From assembly GCA_963930655.1 (NCBI GenBank), contig OZ005608.1, positions 3,968,001 through 4,032,000 of the forward strand: a stretch of DNA of 64,000 nt, written 5' to 3'. The notes under the pieces were generated by a model, which worked only from the letters and a program-made list of their open reading frames with translations, did not search any database and had not been told where the DNA came from. The DNA comes from Myrica gale (taxonomy: Eukaryota > Streptophyta > Magnoliopsida > Fagales > Myricaceae). Below are positions 26,880 through 39,500 of the stretch, piece after piece (within the stretch, counting starts at the first letter, position 1; every line of letters starts with the position of its first letter). A program made the position numbers and the translations under genes.

Positions 26880-27310
26880 TTTTGGGTGAAGAACTGATAG
26901 ACTGAAAGAATGTGAAAACAGAGTAGCAGACCAGCAGTGTCTATCTGTAATCTGTCTGAGTCCGTGTCGAAGTTGAAGTTGTGGACCTGTGGTTTTGGGA
27001 CTTCTGTTTGGGGTTTTAGGGGTTTCCAATTCCAAAGTAAGTGTAGGCATAAATTACGCTAACAAATGTAAAATGCAATCATAAAGCAACAAAAAATAAT
27101 GAATATACTATTTTATAATCAAAATATAATGTATTTTCAGAGATAATGATTCTTTATGTACGGAAAATCAAGAAAAAGTTGGTGCATTGATAAATAGAAC
27201 ATCTTAATTTGACATAGTAACGAGATTGGAGATATAAGCAAATAATTTGAGGGGAAAAAAAACAAGACACATTCACAAAGAAAATCCTGCGAATAATACA
27301 TGAATATTGT
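26880..27310 (-). promoter_or_regulatory. FTSH12 5' flank and 5' UTR
   Basis: Only about 430 bp separate the FTSH12 start codon from the right-hand hAT insertion. The frame is open for 57 codons upstream of the chosen ATG (to 27050), consistent with a 5' UTR or an N-terminal extension. I could not assign a TATA box with confidence. Any promoter elements must lie here or inside the hAT. Confidence 0.45.
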
Positions 27311-27613
27311 CAGTGGCGGAACCAGGATTAATATTCAAGGGTGTCGAACTTTAAAGGCGAAATAACAAAAAAAATTTCTTCGTAATACAAAAATTTTCTT
27401 AGAATTACAATAATGAAAATTAAAGACGAAAAACATTAAAAATATTGAAATACATGTATCATACTATGTCCTAACAAATTCAAATATTCAATCATTTCAA
27501 AAATTCAAATCAAATTCAATTCTAATACATTAGAAATAACATTAATCCACAAAATTAATTGCTTTCATTGCCACATACTATAGAAAATCGAAAGACCCTA
27601 GTTGTAGACACAG

Positions 27614-27741
27614 GCTGTGCAGCAGTTCAGGATGCCAGACATGGGATCTGTTATGTCCAAACCAAACATTGTTGTCTCTGCTGGAATGCTGGCAGCTGAG
27701 GAAGAGGAGGTTGATGAAACTGGGGTGGAGTCCCGGGATAG
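27614..27741 (+). pseudogene. Captured exon of nascent polypeptide-associated complex alpha subunit
   Basis: After the acceptor CACAG and before a donor GTTAGT the 128-nt exon reads QQFRMPDMGSVMSKPN, then SAGMLAAEEEEVDETGVESR. The signature FRMPDMGSVM and the acidic EEEEVDETGVE segment match the linker between the NAC and UBA domains of plant NAC-alpha proteins. The NAC domain and UBA exons are missing. The captured exon keeps its intron borders but cannot make a functional protein. Confidence 0.75.
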
Positions 27742-28645
27742 GTTAGTCACTAGCACTAGTTGTTATAGATTTGATTGCAATTTCTTCAGTCTGCTTAAGG
27801 ACAAAATCATCAAAAGAATTTCTATCTTATAATTCTAGATAAAGCATTTTCTGTTTCACAAACACGAGAGCCTTAAGATCCCTGCATTATAGCTATATAT
27901 TACTTCAAAATTCTTCACACTTCAACTTAAATCCAACAAAACCACAGCAGAGCTCATCATCATCAAGCGAAAAACACATCGACATGCTTGGAAAATAAAT
28001 CACACGGACACCCAGTATATTATCACCAAGACCCAGATGGAAAATATCCAAAGAAACAAAATCAGAGAATTCACAAAACAGCGATAATAATCCAAGACTG
28101 CAGAGGGAGAGAAGATCATGAAATATGTTGTCTATGTTAGATAAACGACCACTACAACATTAAGTGAAAAAACCAAAAGTAATCAAGGCAGAGGATCCTG
28201 ATCCTAATCAAGGAGTGGTTCTCATTAGTTGACAACAACAGAGCCACTAAGTTGAACGAAACAGAGACCCTGAAAACAAAATTTTATATCAATCCCTGCA
28301 TAAACAAATTAATTATATTTTTTCTTTATCTTCACTATTTCTTTCTCGTTTCCTAATATTTACTTTCCCAAATCTTTGCACAATATGGGCAGAATAGTTA
28401 AGGCTACCTCAGGAAAAACAAAATAAACGGACTTTTAATGGTTCGCCAAAACATTCAACAATCAAAGAACATAGATTCCATGAGTTTAAATTAAAATTTT
28501 GCGAAAAGAAATCCCAGATTCCGATTCAATAAGACATTCTAATTCTAAGAAAATAAAAAACCATTAGGTCTCACTAGCAGATCAAAAAAGGAATTAAAAA
28601 AGAAAAACCCAGTTGCAGATTCAATCCTCACGGAAATGGAGGTAC

Positions 28646-28685
28646 CTCTGGGCTGACGCAGAGGAGCAATAGCTCTCGAGGCCAT
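28646..28685 (-). pseudogene. Captured exon-1 fragment, possibly of a B-type cyclin
   Basis: On the - strand an ATG at 28685 opens MASRAIAPLRQPR and is followed by a donor-like GTACCT. This resembles the short first coding exon of plant B1-type cyclins, which start with MASR and a QPRG-like motif. Only 13 codons support this, so the identification is tentative. The sequence further upstream (to ~28880) would be its 5' UTR or promoter. It has the same orientation as FTSH12. Confidence 0.35.
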
Positions 28686-29048
28686 TTCTTGCTCTTGTTC
28701 TTGAGAGTTAGAGCGAAATACTCCTCCAAAGCTCGATAACAGCGACGACAAAAACACTTGGAGACAACTATTGCGCGTCTCTCCTCCTCCTTCTTCAGCA
28801 TCTGTGGTCGCCACCTCGTCGACCGCCTACAACCTCTTATCTCTTTCCCTTTGGGCCTCTGTCCCGCTCTCTCAAGTTCCACATAAAGCCTCGGCCGAGG
28901 GGATCGGGCCCAGGCTTTACGTGGAAAATATGTTTGTAGTTGGCCTGGGCCTAGGCCTGAGCCTGATGGGTGTCGGTCTAGGCCAACTTATTTTTTTTTT
29001 AAATAATAAAAAAGTAAATTGCAAGTAAAATAAATTTTTTTGGGGGGT

Positions 29049-29072
29049 GAAGGGTATCGGCCGATACCCTTC
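29049..29072. repeat. Subterminal palindrome of the Pack-hAT
   Basis: A perfect 24-bp palindrome is centred on GGGTATCGGCCGATACCC, flanked by GAA and TTC, close to the right terminus. It is the positional counterpart of the hairpin at 15828-15867. Confidence 0.93.
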
Positions 29073-29103
29073 GCCGCCCCCTCCCTCCGCCCCTGAATAT
29101 TGT

Positions 29104-30217
29104 ATATTAAAATCCCCCGAATAATACATAAGCATGGTAGAATATATAAGTTAGAGTGTCAGTAAGATAAATGGAAGAATATTTACCCTTTAAAAAGGAA
29201 AAGAAACTGTCTGAGTTTGTTTTTAAAATTTTATGTTGTTAAAAAATAAGTGATACTGGAAATGGTAAATGAGTGATAAAAATAAAAGTAAAATTTTTGA
29301 GTATGTTTAATAAATATAAATTTTTATTCAAATTTTTGTTTAACAAACACACTTGCATTTTATGAAAAGTAAATAATCTTATCCACATTTTCATTACAAT
29401 ATTTTTGTGACTTATACATATACATTATTTGGCCATCACAAATACTTAGTCTAATAACATAATTATAAAATAAATTTTTTTATTAAATTATCTCTTTTTA
29501 TCAAGTGATTCCGAGTTGAGTTTAAACAATTTCCAATTAAGTGAGCCAAACAAAAGATATTCCACAAAAAAAAATTATGTTATCTTCCCTTTTTAGGCTT
29601 CTAAAGATGTTCGTTTGAAAGAAAGTTATAGGATTTGATAAAATTATAAATATTTAAATGATGTTAAAGTTATATTGGCATGCGTGCAGAAGTTGTTAAA
29701 AGAAATTGATATTTATAAAAAAAAGTAATAAAGTGTTGTATCGAATACATGTATTTTGTGATATTTAGATTGTAAACAAAAAATAGTATGCAAATCCTAA
29801 AAAAAATTATAAACAAACATCACCTTAGATTCTTCAATATTCGGAACATCTTCAACATACCTTTTGACCTTTTTCTACTTGTTAGGCATTTTCCAATAAA
29901 TCACCTTGTCGAACTTAACAACCCTTTTTAAGCCTTCTGTCATTAAAAACTGAAGCGTATATGGGTATGTTCGAATATATATTATATTTTCCTCTCATTG
30001 ACTGTGAAAGTGGGTTACCTTGTATATTTGGGTTCAATAAGTAGACCATCGTATGCAAAAGTAATTATGGGGTTGTTTTTTTTCCTGAGTAAATCATTAT
30101 TAAGTTGAAGATAAAAGATGTAGCTTAGGCCTCTATATGACTAACGTAAGCTAAACTAGTGAACCACCTTTTTTGTTTTTGTTTTTTTTTCCTTGATAGA
30201 TTCCGGTTGGATTGGGT
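29104..30217. other. AT-rich intergenic stretch
   Basis: Very AT-rich DNA between two hAT insertions. No gene, RNA or transposon terminus was recognised here. Confidence 0.6.
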
Positions 30218-30225
30218 CTCAGGAG

Positions 30226-31546
30226 TAGGGTTGCACAATGGCACTGGCACCGGGTTTCCGATTTTTGGTCTAACCGGTGCCCGTGTAGGTTTGATTTTTT
30301 TAAAAAACCGGCGATTCCCGATTTAACCGGCACTGGGTTTCCCGGTGTAGGTTAAACCAGGATTTTTTCTTTTAGTTTTTTTATTTTAGTTTCTCCTCAA
30401 TAGTTTAAACTTTAGTTTTACCTCAAGACATAGTATTCTAGAAGCATGACAAGGTTTACTCAATAGTTTAGTTTCACTTGAATATTTGAGATTTGTTGTT
30501 GGTTTTGTCTAATCAAATGCTTACATTCAAATTACCAAGAAGCTTGCTAGGTGAATGAACTAGTTATTTGAAATTTTGGTAGAAAAATTACATATTTTAT
30601 TGTATTTAAAAGGGTATATATAAAGGCATTGGAATCATAATTAAAGAGTTTAATGTTAAACTTTGGTAAGTACATCGCATAATATAAGTCAAGAGGTCGA
30701 GATTCTACCACAAAATTTTTTAAATCAATGTATTAGTTTAAGAGTTTTTATGAAATATTAACAAATTGTCTAAATTTCTAAAATTGACAAATCACTTTTA
30801 AATTTATACCATGCTTGCAAAATGAGTCATTCAATTACATTTTAGTTCAAATTTCTAATACATTTAAGTTCAAAAATTCATATAGAGTCATCACGTTTGA
30901 CCAGCGTTTGACAAGCGCTCGAGCGCCCTTTGAAAAAATTCAGACAGAGTCATCACGTTTGACTAGCGTTAGACAAGCGCTCGAGCGCTCAGTGCAAATT
31001 TTAGACAAAAACATAAGCGCTCGACGAGCGTTTGACCCGCGCTCGAGCGCCTTCAAAATTGCCGAATTTTTTTATTTTCCTTGTGAAACCAAGGGAAACC
31101 CTATTAGGTTTTGAACATGTTTTAAAATTGTTATTGATTTGTTAATTAGAGGGAAAACACATATTCTCCCATCTAAGTGTTGTTAGGGTATAAACTGGAT
31201 TTTTCAAAAGATAGTAGTTTCTATTTACAGTGACGTCTCTATTACTCTGGACTTTAAATTCTCATCTTATCTTTTAAGATGATCTTTAATTTTATTGATT
31301 TTAAAATTTGGATTTCATTAGTTTAGATTTTATTGATATGTGATTAATGGACCAAAAGAAAAAATAAAAAATACATTGGGCCAAGTGCGTAAAATGCTAA
31401 AAAAATGGTTCAATATTAATGTAGGATAACCGGAAACCGCCACCGCTAAACCGTCACCGCTAAGGGCCGGTTTTTTCCCTTAAAGGTGTAGGTGTAGGTG
31501 GCAATTTTTTCAAAACCGGCACCTACACCGGAGTTGTGCAGCCCTA
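30226..31546. mobile_element. Non-autonomous Ac-like hAT element
   Basis: A 1321-bp element begins TAGGGTTGCACAATGGCAC and ends GGAGTTGTGCAGCCCTA, giving inverted termini of the type TAGGGyTGCACAA. It is flanked by a perfect 8-bp duplication CTCAGGAG (30218-30225 and 31547-31554). The subterminal parts repeat ACCGG/CCGGT-rich motifs on both sides, typical of hAT subterminal regions. There is no transposase. It differs from the CAGTGGCGG family in termini and interior. Confidence 0.9.
30886..31050. repeat. 62-bp tandem repeat with GCGCTCGAGCGC palindrome
   Basis: The 12-bp palindrome GCGCTCGAGCGC recurs at 30915-30926, 30977-30988 and 31039-31050, exactly 62 bp apart. The first two units also share TCATCACGTTTGAC and ACAAGCGC; the third is diverged. 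It is an island of CpG-rich sequence inside an AT-rich hAT element. Confidence 0.9.
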
Positions 31547-31554
31547 CTCAGGAG

Positions 31555-33543
31555 TAGCCACGAGTTAGCGAGGAGATCAATTAACAGGAGCCCACAGAGC
31601 AAAATCCACTCATCAATTGTTTCTCACCTGACATTTCTGGTTCTCTGTTTGACGAAGGCAATTACTTTCATATGTATATATTGGTTTACATAAATATATA
31701 TATATATATTAGTTTACATATAGATTAAATGAAAAAAATAGATTAAATAAGATGCTAGATTATCTAAATGTGACAAATTATTTTGAGTAAGTGACAAAGT
31801 TTACAATAATATTATAAAAGGGCTCGTGATTAATGTAAATTGCATTTCGGACTTAAAAAGAATAGAAGAACCCATTTTTACCTTAGGCCAAATGATAATG
31901 CTTCAATTTAATGTAATGAATTCTTGGATTTCTTTTACTGACCGTTCTTTACTTTTGTTAGTTTTCATCTCCTCTTTTGGGATTTGGACGTTGTATTCAA
32001 GTATTGCTTCTTCCGTTTTCGTTTTAGTTGCTCTGTTCTCTACTGCTATTTAATTTTCTGTCTTTTTTGTTTTCAAGAAATTCTGCTGTTTGAGACTTTG
32101 AGTGATGAGATTTCTTTCTTATATATGTTATGATCGTTTTTATGAAAATGTGTAGCTAAATTCTTTTATTCTTTTTTATTCTTCTTTTTTTTTAACTAAA
32201 TCCCTTTCATCTGAGCTATAAGTAGTACTTAACATTGATTCGTAATCAAATCAATGGAGGTTGTTACTATTTTAATTGCAATTAGTTGATTTTTGAAGAT
32301 ATATGTGGCAGTGATTGATTCTCTTGCTTTGGATTTTATGTAAATTTGACACATATAATCCAAATGTATACAAGACTGCAATTAGCTATTTCAAGTTTAT
32401 TATTATATCCTCTTGCCATAAATTTATCTTAATTACTTTAGTTGGACTTGATTAGATTTATTATCTGATTGTTGTAGATTTAAGTATCTAGGTAATTGAG
32501 TTAATCAATTGAGGAAATCTAGTTAATAGAGAATTAATGCTAAGGAAACATATCTTAGTTGTTTGATAATTTGCCTCTTTAAGTTTATATAGTAGTTTAT
32601 TTTCTATTTTAACTTTTAAGCTTCTTAGTTAGCTTTTCGTGATTTTTGCATTTAACTTTCGATTCTAATTTAGGCATTCTTTGTAATTTAATTTTAATTT
32701 CTATCAGTTATTTTCCTTTTCAAAAACAAAAAAAATCAAATAACTTATTGTCAGTTTCTTTTAAGTTTAAACCACAAATTTTAAAATGCACAAAAATCTC
32801 CCTTGTGCAAATGACCTTGAAACTTCTCTGGATTATAATTTGACAAATTATGTACTTGGAAATTAACCTTTTCAGAAGAGGTCACATATATATGGCACTC
32901 TTGCCCTATATATGTAACATGCCCGTGCGAAATAAGAAGGCAATAGCCTCCGTCAAACATAGAGCAACCAGGTATTGAAATGTAGTTAAATTCCTTTCAT
33001 TCAAATTAGCAGCACCAGCAGCACGTGCATGCGCAGTTAGGAGGACAAAGCGACTAATTATCATGGCAAGTTCAAGCACGTCTTCCTCTGCACTTCCAAT
33101 CAAATTTGACTAAGCGAAAGTGCCTTTCATGGTCAGATCGAAAGAGTGAATCCATGCCGATAAACCATCTTCTAAAATTGGAATATAGCTATTCGTGTAC
33201 TCCGTTGGGAGAAGGAAATTAGAAAATCAGCTCCAAAAATAGCAATACGTTTCCCCTCTTTCTTCACACGATCCTTCAAATTCAAACTCAGCAAGAACTG
33301 CTGCTGCAAGTTACCAGCCCACCAAGTAATAGTATCTTCCATTAGAAAAAAAAAACCCCAAAAAAAGTGAAAACGAAAACAGGAAACCATTGTCAACTTC
33401 TAATTTTCCTAATATCACCTGCTCTGAAGATAGTATACATGTATGAACGGTAATGGAGATATTTGCACACCATTGAGAAAAATAAAGACAAATGATATGA
33501 ACACAATGAAGCGGGACCATAGACACATGATGCTACAACACTG
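31555..33543. other. Intergenic region and SPK1 3' UTR
   Basis: AT-rich intergenic DNA with a short (TA)n tract near 31694-31709. The right-hand part (perhaps 32900-33543) should contain the SPK1 3' UTR, because the SPK1 stop codon is at 33544-33546 and transcription runs leftwards. Short open frames here match nothing I recognise. Confidence 0.6.
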
Positions 33544-36500
33544 TCAGAGCTCCGACAGAATGGCAGGAATGTAATGAGATAACTCTGCAGTAAGGGACTG
33601 AAACCCATTCACGAGCTGCGTATGAAAATCCTGATCTTCCTCTCCAATCAACCTGAAGTGAACCCGAATGGCACGCTTGCAAACAGCCATGAATTCAAGG
33701 AGCGCGGCAATGAGTTGCTGCAGTTCCTGTGAGCGCAACCTTGTAGCAGGTTCGCCAGAAAGGAAGGCCGTGCACACACTCAGGACTCCACTGTTCACCT
33801 GAGGGTTATGCAGTTGGCCATAAGACATGAGAAGATTATAAACAAAGGCAAAACTAAGTTTGATATCTGGGATAAGAAGAGGAAATAAAGGCAAAGACGG
33901 GAAATAGGAGTGACTTGAATCTGGAAGCCATCAGAATACATTTTTGAAAACCTTATTCAGAAAGCAGAACTTAACAACCATATCGCCACAACTCACCTGA
34001 ACAGCAACACTGCCTTGAAGAATTCTCTGCAGACTTTGGAGACGTGGAAGTTGATCCCCTTCAGAACTGCGAGGCTCTTCAAGCTCATTTCGTAGCGCAG
34101 CTGTCCGAGTTTCAATCATTCCAATAGCATTCTCTACTGGGGAAAACTCCAGAGATTCAGATTTCGTCACCAACAGCCTATTCACAAGGGCAGGGAAGGA
34201 GCCCTCAGTCTGTAGCACAGTTCGCCTTTTCCATTGGTCTTCCAATCCACCCTGGGTCTTGCCATTCTTTGTAAATGGGGTATCAAATAAAAAGTGGTCA
34301 AAGACACGTGCACGAACGCTGCCGGTGGAAAGAGAAAAGATCCTCTCTCTTCTGCTTCCCAAGTCTTCATCTTCCATTACAGGATCAACAGCAGTTATCT
34401 GCAGGTAGCAGACTCCAGGTTGCAACTCATCAGCCTTCACCTGTCTAGAGTCTGGAATAATGTGCAAAGTGTGATTGCCATCCATCCTAGACTCGTATAT
34501 ATGACTAAGTTTCTCCATTATGTCACCTAGCCGCACATCACGGGGCTCTCGGTATACATACTCAGTTCTATCAAGCCTCCCAAATCTATCACCATAGAAT
34601 CCCACCCGATAGTACGTTGCATCAGTGAATGGTATTGGACTTGACTCCTGCTCAAGGATTGATTCGTATATATTAGTGAGTAATGTGTGACATTTAGCTA
34701 GTTGCCCATATGCCCTCCTGCTTTTATAAACTGGGATTACAAGTTCAAGAATGCTGGCACAGAAATGATAGAGCTCAGCTTGAGAGAAAAGCTTATTAGC
34801 AAGCTGTAGGTACTTCACTGCGGAGTCAACTGTGAGTTTCGAAGCACCATATCCCTCTACCTCTGCCGCAGATGCCTCAGATGTTATCTCACTGTTTACC
34901 ATTGGGCAGATTTTCCGAAGAGCTGTTACATGATCCTTACTCCAAACGCCATCATTTCTAGCTACAAGGGCCTACAACAATTGTAGTTAGACATATCAGC
35001 AAAAGGCTCCACAAGAGCCAGTCAAAATATGCCAGCTTGTTAGCATTCTGCACAATATTTTGTCCATAGCAAGTTCTACTATTCACTCGACTTAAAACCT
35101 CTCAAATAGAGAATTAGCTTACATGAAAAACAGTGGACATCCTCACCAACTGGCCTAAGCCAACCAGCTAAAAATATTCAGTCCACCATATTTTGTAGTA
35201 CAACTTAGGTCATTAGAAGTTTATTCAACCACCCTGTTTAAAGCTTCTTACAGGCATGGAATAAATGAAGTTCTTCCATCCTATTGTAAGTATTGAATAT
35301 TTATTTTCCCTTCAAATCTAAAGCTATACAAGGATTTGACTATTTATTGGAAGTTTTTGAATTCACAACCATTAGTCCAATTCTAGGAATAGGAACATTT
35401 TGGTACACAAGGGTGACTCCCAAGAACCACAGACAGAGTGGTACCTGCATTACAACACCAGCAACAGCAACAGCACACTGGGCAGCTTCAGCCCAAGACT
35501 GCATTTCCTGGTGCGCATCGCATAAATGGAGCAACCACATAATGTGAAGATCCGGGACAGGGGCAAACGCAATTGCAAGTTTGTAAAAACCTTCTGCAGC
35601 TGCATATCGATCCATACTCATGACAGAGGCCTGTGGGGGGGGGGGGGGGGGGAATGCAGACAGCTTTTTTCGTTAAGTCCAACAAGATTTTTTCATGCAG
35701 ATAACAAAGTAGGGAAGTACTGGCAATGATAACATTCAGAATTAAACGAACTCATTGACTCCCATTTGCAAATAATTGGCAAACTTCCATAAAGTCTGTG
35801 ATGTTGGTCTAAAAGCCTCTGCTAATATATATTTATTTCTTTAATGGCAGCGTTTATCATTGAAAACTATGAAACTTATCTATAAAGATACTGTGCTAAT
35901 GTTGAGTTGGCACTGCAAAAACCCTTCCTAGATCATTATATGCAACCTGCCACCACTAACCTCCCATTCATGTGCCAATAGGGACTGGGAGAATCTGGGC
36001 CCCGCCTTAATCTTGATTCTTTTGTAATTCTTACATACCCAGTACACATGCACTTTGAGGTGTGAGAAAGAAGTGTAGAGCATGGGTCTGGAAAGGGGCA
36101 GAGCCCCTTGTCAGGCTGCAGAAAGGCATAGACTCAAACCTGATACTATATACAACGGGGGAACAAGAAGAAAAATGTATGTCTCAGGAGGTGAGGTTAT
36201 CATCTCCACCCCGTGAGGCCAAAGTGTGCTTTGCTAACTACATAATTTTTCTCAAAGCAAAACCAATGCAAATACTGCTAAAACTTACCAAAAGTGCATG
36301 CTCCAAGCTAGCATCAAGGGCCAAAAGAAGACTGCCAGAGAGATATTTCACGTCTGACCAGGACCACCTGTTCTCTCCCACTCGTTCTGGAATCATCACC
36401 AGGGCATTTTCAGGAAGTCCACACTCTTCCAATAGGTTGCGGCTTTTAGATTCATCTGCCATTTCCTCCAAAGATTTTCTAAGACGCCGTGCTTCACCAC

Positions 36501-39500
36501 TCTCTTCTAGCATTCCATCAGACTTCATCTGAGTCACTTGCACATCAGACATCAGCTCCGATATGGTGATAATCAGCATTACCCTCAATCTTGCTGTCTG
36601 CATGAGGCCATAGAAGGAACTCTGAAAAATATAAAGAAATAATTTAAGTTAAGAGCATGAGCATGAGCATGAGCAGCACTCAATTAACCTTTGTTAGAGA
36701 ATATAATTTAAATAATAAAATATATCCTTTTGTATTGACTTAAGCTTTTGGGATAAGTGGTAGATTCACAACCTCAAACAGCCTACCTTCATAAGTATTT
36801 GCAGTCCTATAACAGCCCTTCTCCTGATGCTTTCATTTCGAAAAACTGCAAGTCGAAGTAGATGGAAAGTTGCTTGCTTTAAGAAACGATCATTCTCCCG
36901 TGCAATTAGAGGTGCTCCATGAAGATCAAAGACATTGTTGAAGACAGGAACCAGAGCCTTCCAGAAAGTCAGAGGTTGGTTTCGGGAGAAAAAACTCATA
37001 AATATTGCTGTAATGCAATCAAGTTTTCCATAGTCAGTAGAGATGCTATGGGATGCTGCCATCATGGAAAATTTCTCTGTTATTTCCAAAACCTGAAGAC
37101 TGACCGAAGCACTCAAGTTCTCTTCCCAAAGCTCCTAAAGAGAATGCAATATTATCACTTCCTGAAATGACTACCCTAAAGACAACAAGATACTGGTAAT
37201 TCATAGCAATCAAAGGAAGGATTGGTTTTCTCTACGCAAAACTGTACCAATTTTTGTCTCAGTATCGGGTGCAAAGATTCTCTAAGTGCTTGTGCAGAAG
37301 CTCCAATCCTAGAAGACTGAGCCTGAGCAAGAGCTTCTCTCAATGAATATGGCTGGCTTGGGGAGCTTAATTGCGAGTTTACTCTCTGCCATAAGTAACC
37401 ATTGTCAGGTGTTCCCTGAGGCTGCATTAGAGAGATAGTGCATAAGGATACATACATATGTTGCACTTCATAAATGTCTAGAACTTCAACAAAGATGAGT
37501 CAAGTCCCTACTGATTGATGAAGCTAATACGTAATGCCTATGAGGTCAAGGTCACAATTCTGGAGTGCATAATGAAAAGCAAATAACAGATGCACACTGA
37601 AATATCAACTCACTCTCACTTCTTGTCTTGATGCCTCAGACAGATAGTTGTTAACCGCAGGAGAAAGTCTATCAGAGTACTTGGGGGAAGCAGATCCATC
37701 CCCAACAGGGCTGCGAGAACTGCAGCCCATGAGCATGCCATCAGCAGGTTTTCTATGCTGTGAAAGAACATAATTAATGAAAGTTCAGTTTTATGGGAAT
37801 GCAATAAGAGTAGGATGTAAAATGAGAAGTGTAGAGATATAATAGAGGTGCAATAGCCTCAACAACAACATAAACAAAATAGCAACCTCAAAAAGAATTA
37901 AGCCTTCCTCCATGAGTTTGAAGAACAATCTAGTCCGAGCGACGCTTTGCTGCCATGCTTTGACAAGTGATGCATCATCAAGATTTCGAACAATTTGCAG
38001 AACAACAATTAAAACCTCACGCTTTTCAACAGCATTTAGGTTGTAAAAGACAGGCATTTCATCCAAGATCTGCACAGACAAAGGATAGCTAATTACTACC
38101 ATTGGACACGAAGAATCATAGTCCAACCTGAAAGCATGAATAATAAAATGCAACAGAACACCTCATTCACACTATCAAAATTAGCAATATCAACTATAGT
38201 GTTTGTTTGTATCTGACTTGTATTTGACACCCCCCCAAAAAAAAACAAGCGGCTAATCCTTTTGAAAAAGAGTAAAAAAGTAAATGCCCGCCACAATTTA
38301 CATTACTAAAAGTATCTAATTCTAAGCGGTACCTATCTAGCTAATCAAGAAATTTGGAAAAAAATCTAGGCATTTCAAAGTTCCATGGTCTTATACTTCC
38401 AGAATTTATCTGACTTGCATTGCAATGTGGAGATGTAACTTTGTGTTTTATGGGCGTGGGCTTGGACAAGAGAAGTGGCATCTACAAATCCCACATTGAT
38501 CTACCTGTTGGACCTCTCCACCTACTAGCTTAAGCTTTTCGTTGGATTCCTTTACAATTACATGCTTTGTTGTTCAGATAAGCCTTGGTAAAAGCCATTC
38601 TGGTTTTCTCAACAGTACATCCTTTATCACCTTTAACATCCTTTATCACCTCTACTGTATAGTCTTGTAGTAGAGATCCATTGTAGAATGCTTACTCAAG
38701 CCCAGAGGATGATTCTCATCTAGTCTTGAGGTTGGAGATTTTTTTTTTAATAAGTAAGATGAGCTTTATTAAAACAAGATATGAAAAGAAGTGTTAACAG
38801 TACAAGAGACTATATTGAATCACCTAAGCCATACAAACTAAAAAGCTAAGAAAATCCGGATAACCTGAAAAATCTAGATGACATCGTTCTCTGTATTTGT
38901 AATGCCATAAACAATGCAAACCACTAATTATTGCTTGATAGTCTAACCTGACATCGTTCCCTGTATTTGTAATGCCGTAAACAATTCACACTACTTAGTC
39001 CATGACCCATGATCTGATATGAAATTCTTCGGCTATACAGATAACATTTTGATGCTTCTCATAAAAAACTCATCAAATCCATCATCAATTAATAATCGAG
39101 TGGATGGAAGAAAGAAATTGGCTGTAATGTGAAAGAACCTCTAGCTTTGACGAAGTCCTTTGCATGCTTTCATTTACATGTAAGCAAAAACATTTTCCCA
39201 TAATATGTATAGAGAAGACCTTTACTATTCCTAGCTAGTGGTACAACTACCGCTGCAAGATAACCTTCAAGATAGCTAGTGGTACAACTAGTGCCGCAAG
39301 ATTAACCTTCAAGATTTGAGGTAATGCGCAACAGAGATTATTATGGACAGAAGTTAAAATATATATATATATATATAAACTGCTTCAGAAAAGTAATTTA
39401 GTTCTATGCACCTGTCCAATAAGTGGAAGATATAGCTGGGCAATATATAGTTTATCTTCAAATTTCTGGTATCGGGCATCAAACTCGTGCTTGCATAGGA

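Larger units (their letters stand above)
27311..29095. mobile_element. hAT element carrying captured gene fragments (Pack-hAT)
   Basis: A 1785-bp element has termini CAGTGGCGGAACCAGGATTA and CCCTCCCTCCGCCCCTG and is flanked by a perfect 8-bp duplication AATATTGT (27303-27310 and 29096-29103). Its first ~160 bp closely match the hAT at 14767. The interior is unrelated to that copy and contains a NAC-alpha exon (27614-27741) and an exon-1-like fragment (28646-28685), each with splice borders, so capture was at the DNA level. It lies ~430 bp upstream of FTSH12. Confidence 0.88.

Noticed and set aside
26427..27050. A 207-aa start for FTSH12 at 27050
   Set aside because: The frame is open, but the similarity to FTSH12 and the transit-peptide-like sequence begin at the ATG at 26877-26879; upstream residues look like translated 5' UTR.
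30886..31050. CRISPR-like array
   Set aside because: Only three units, in a eukaryotic hAT, with no unique spacers between identical repeats; a minisatellite fits better.
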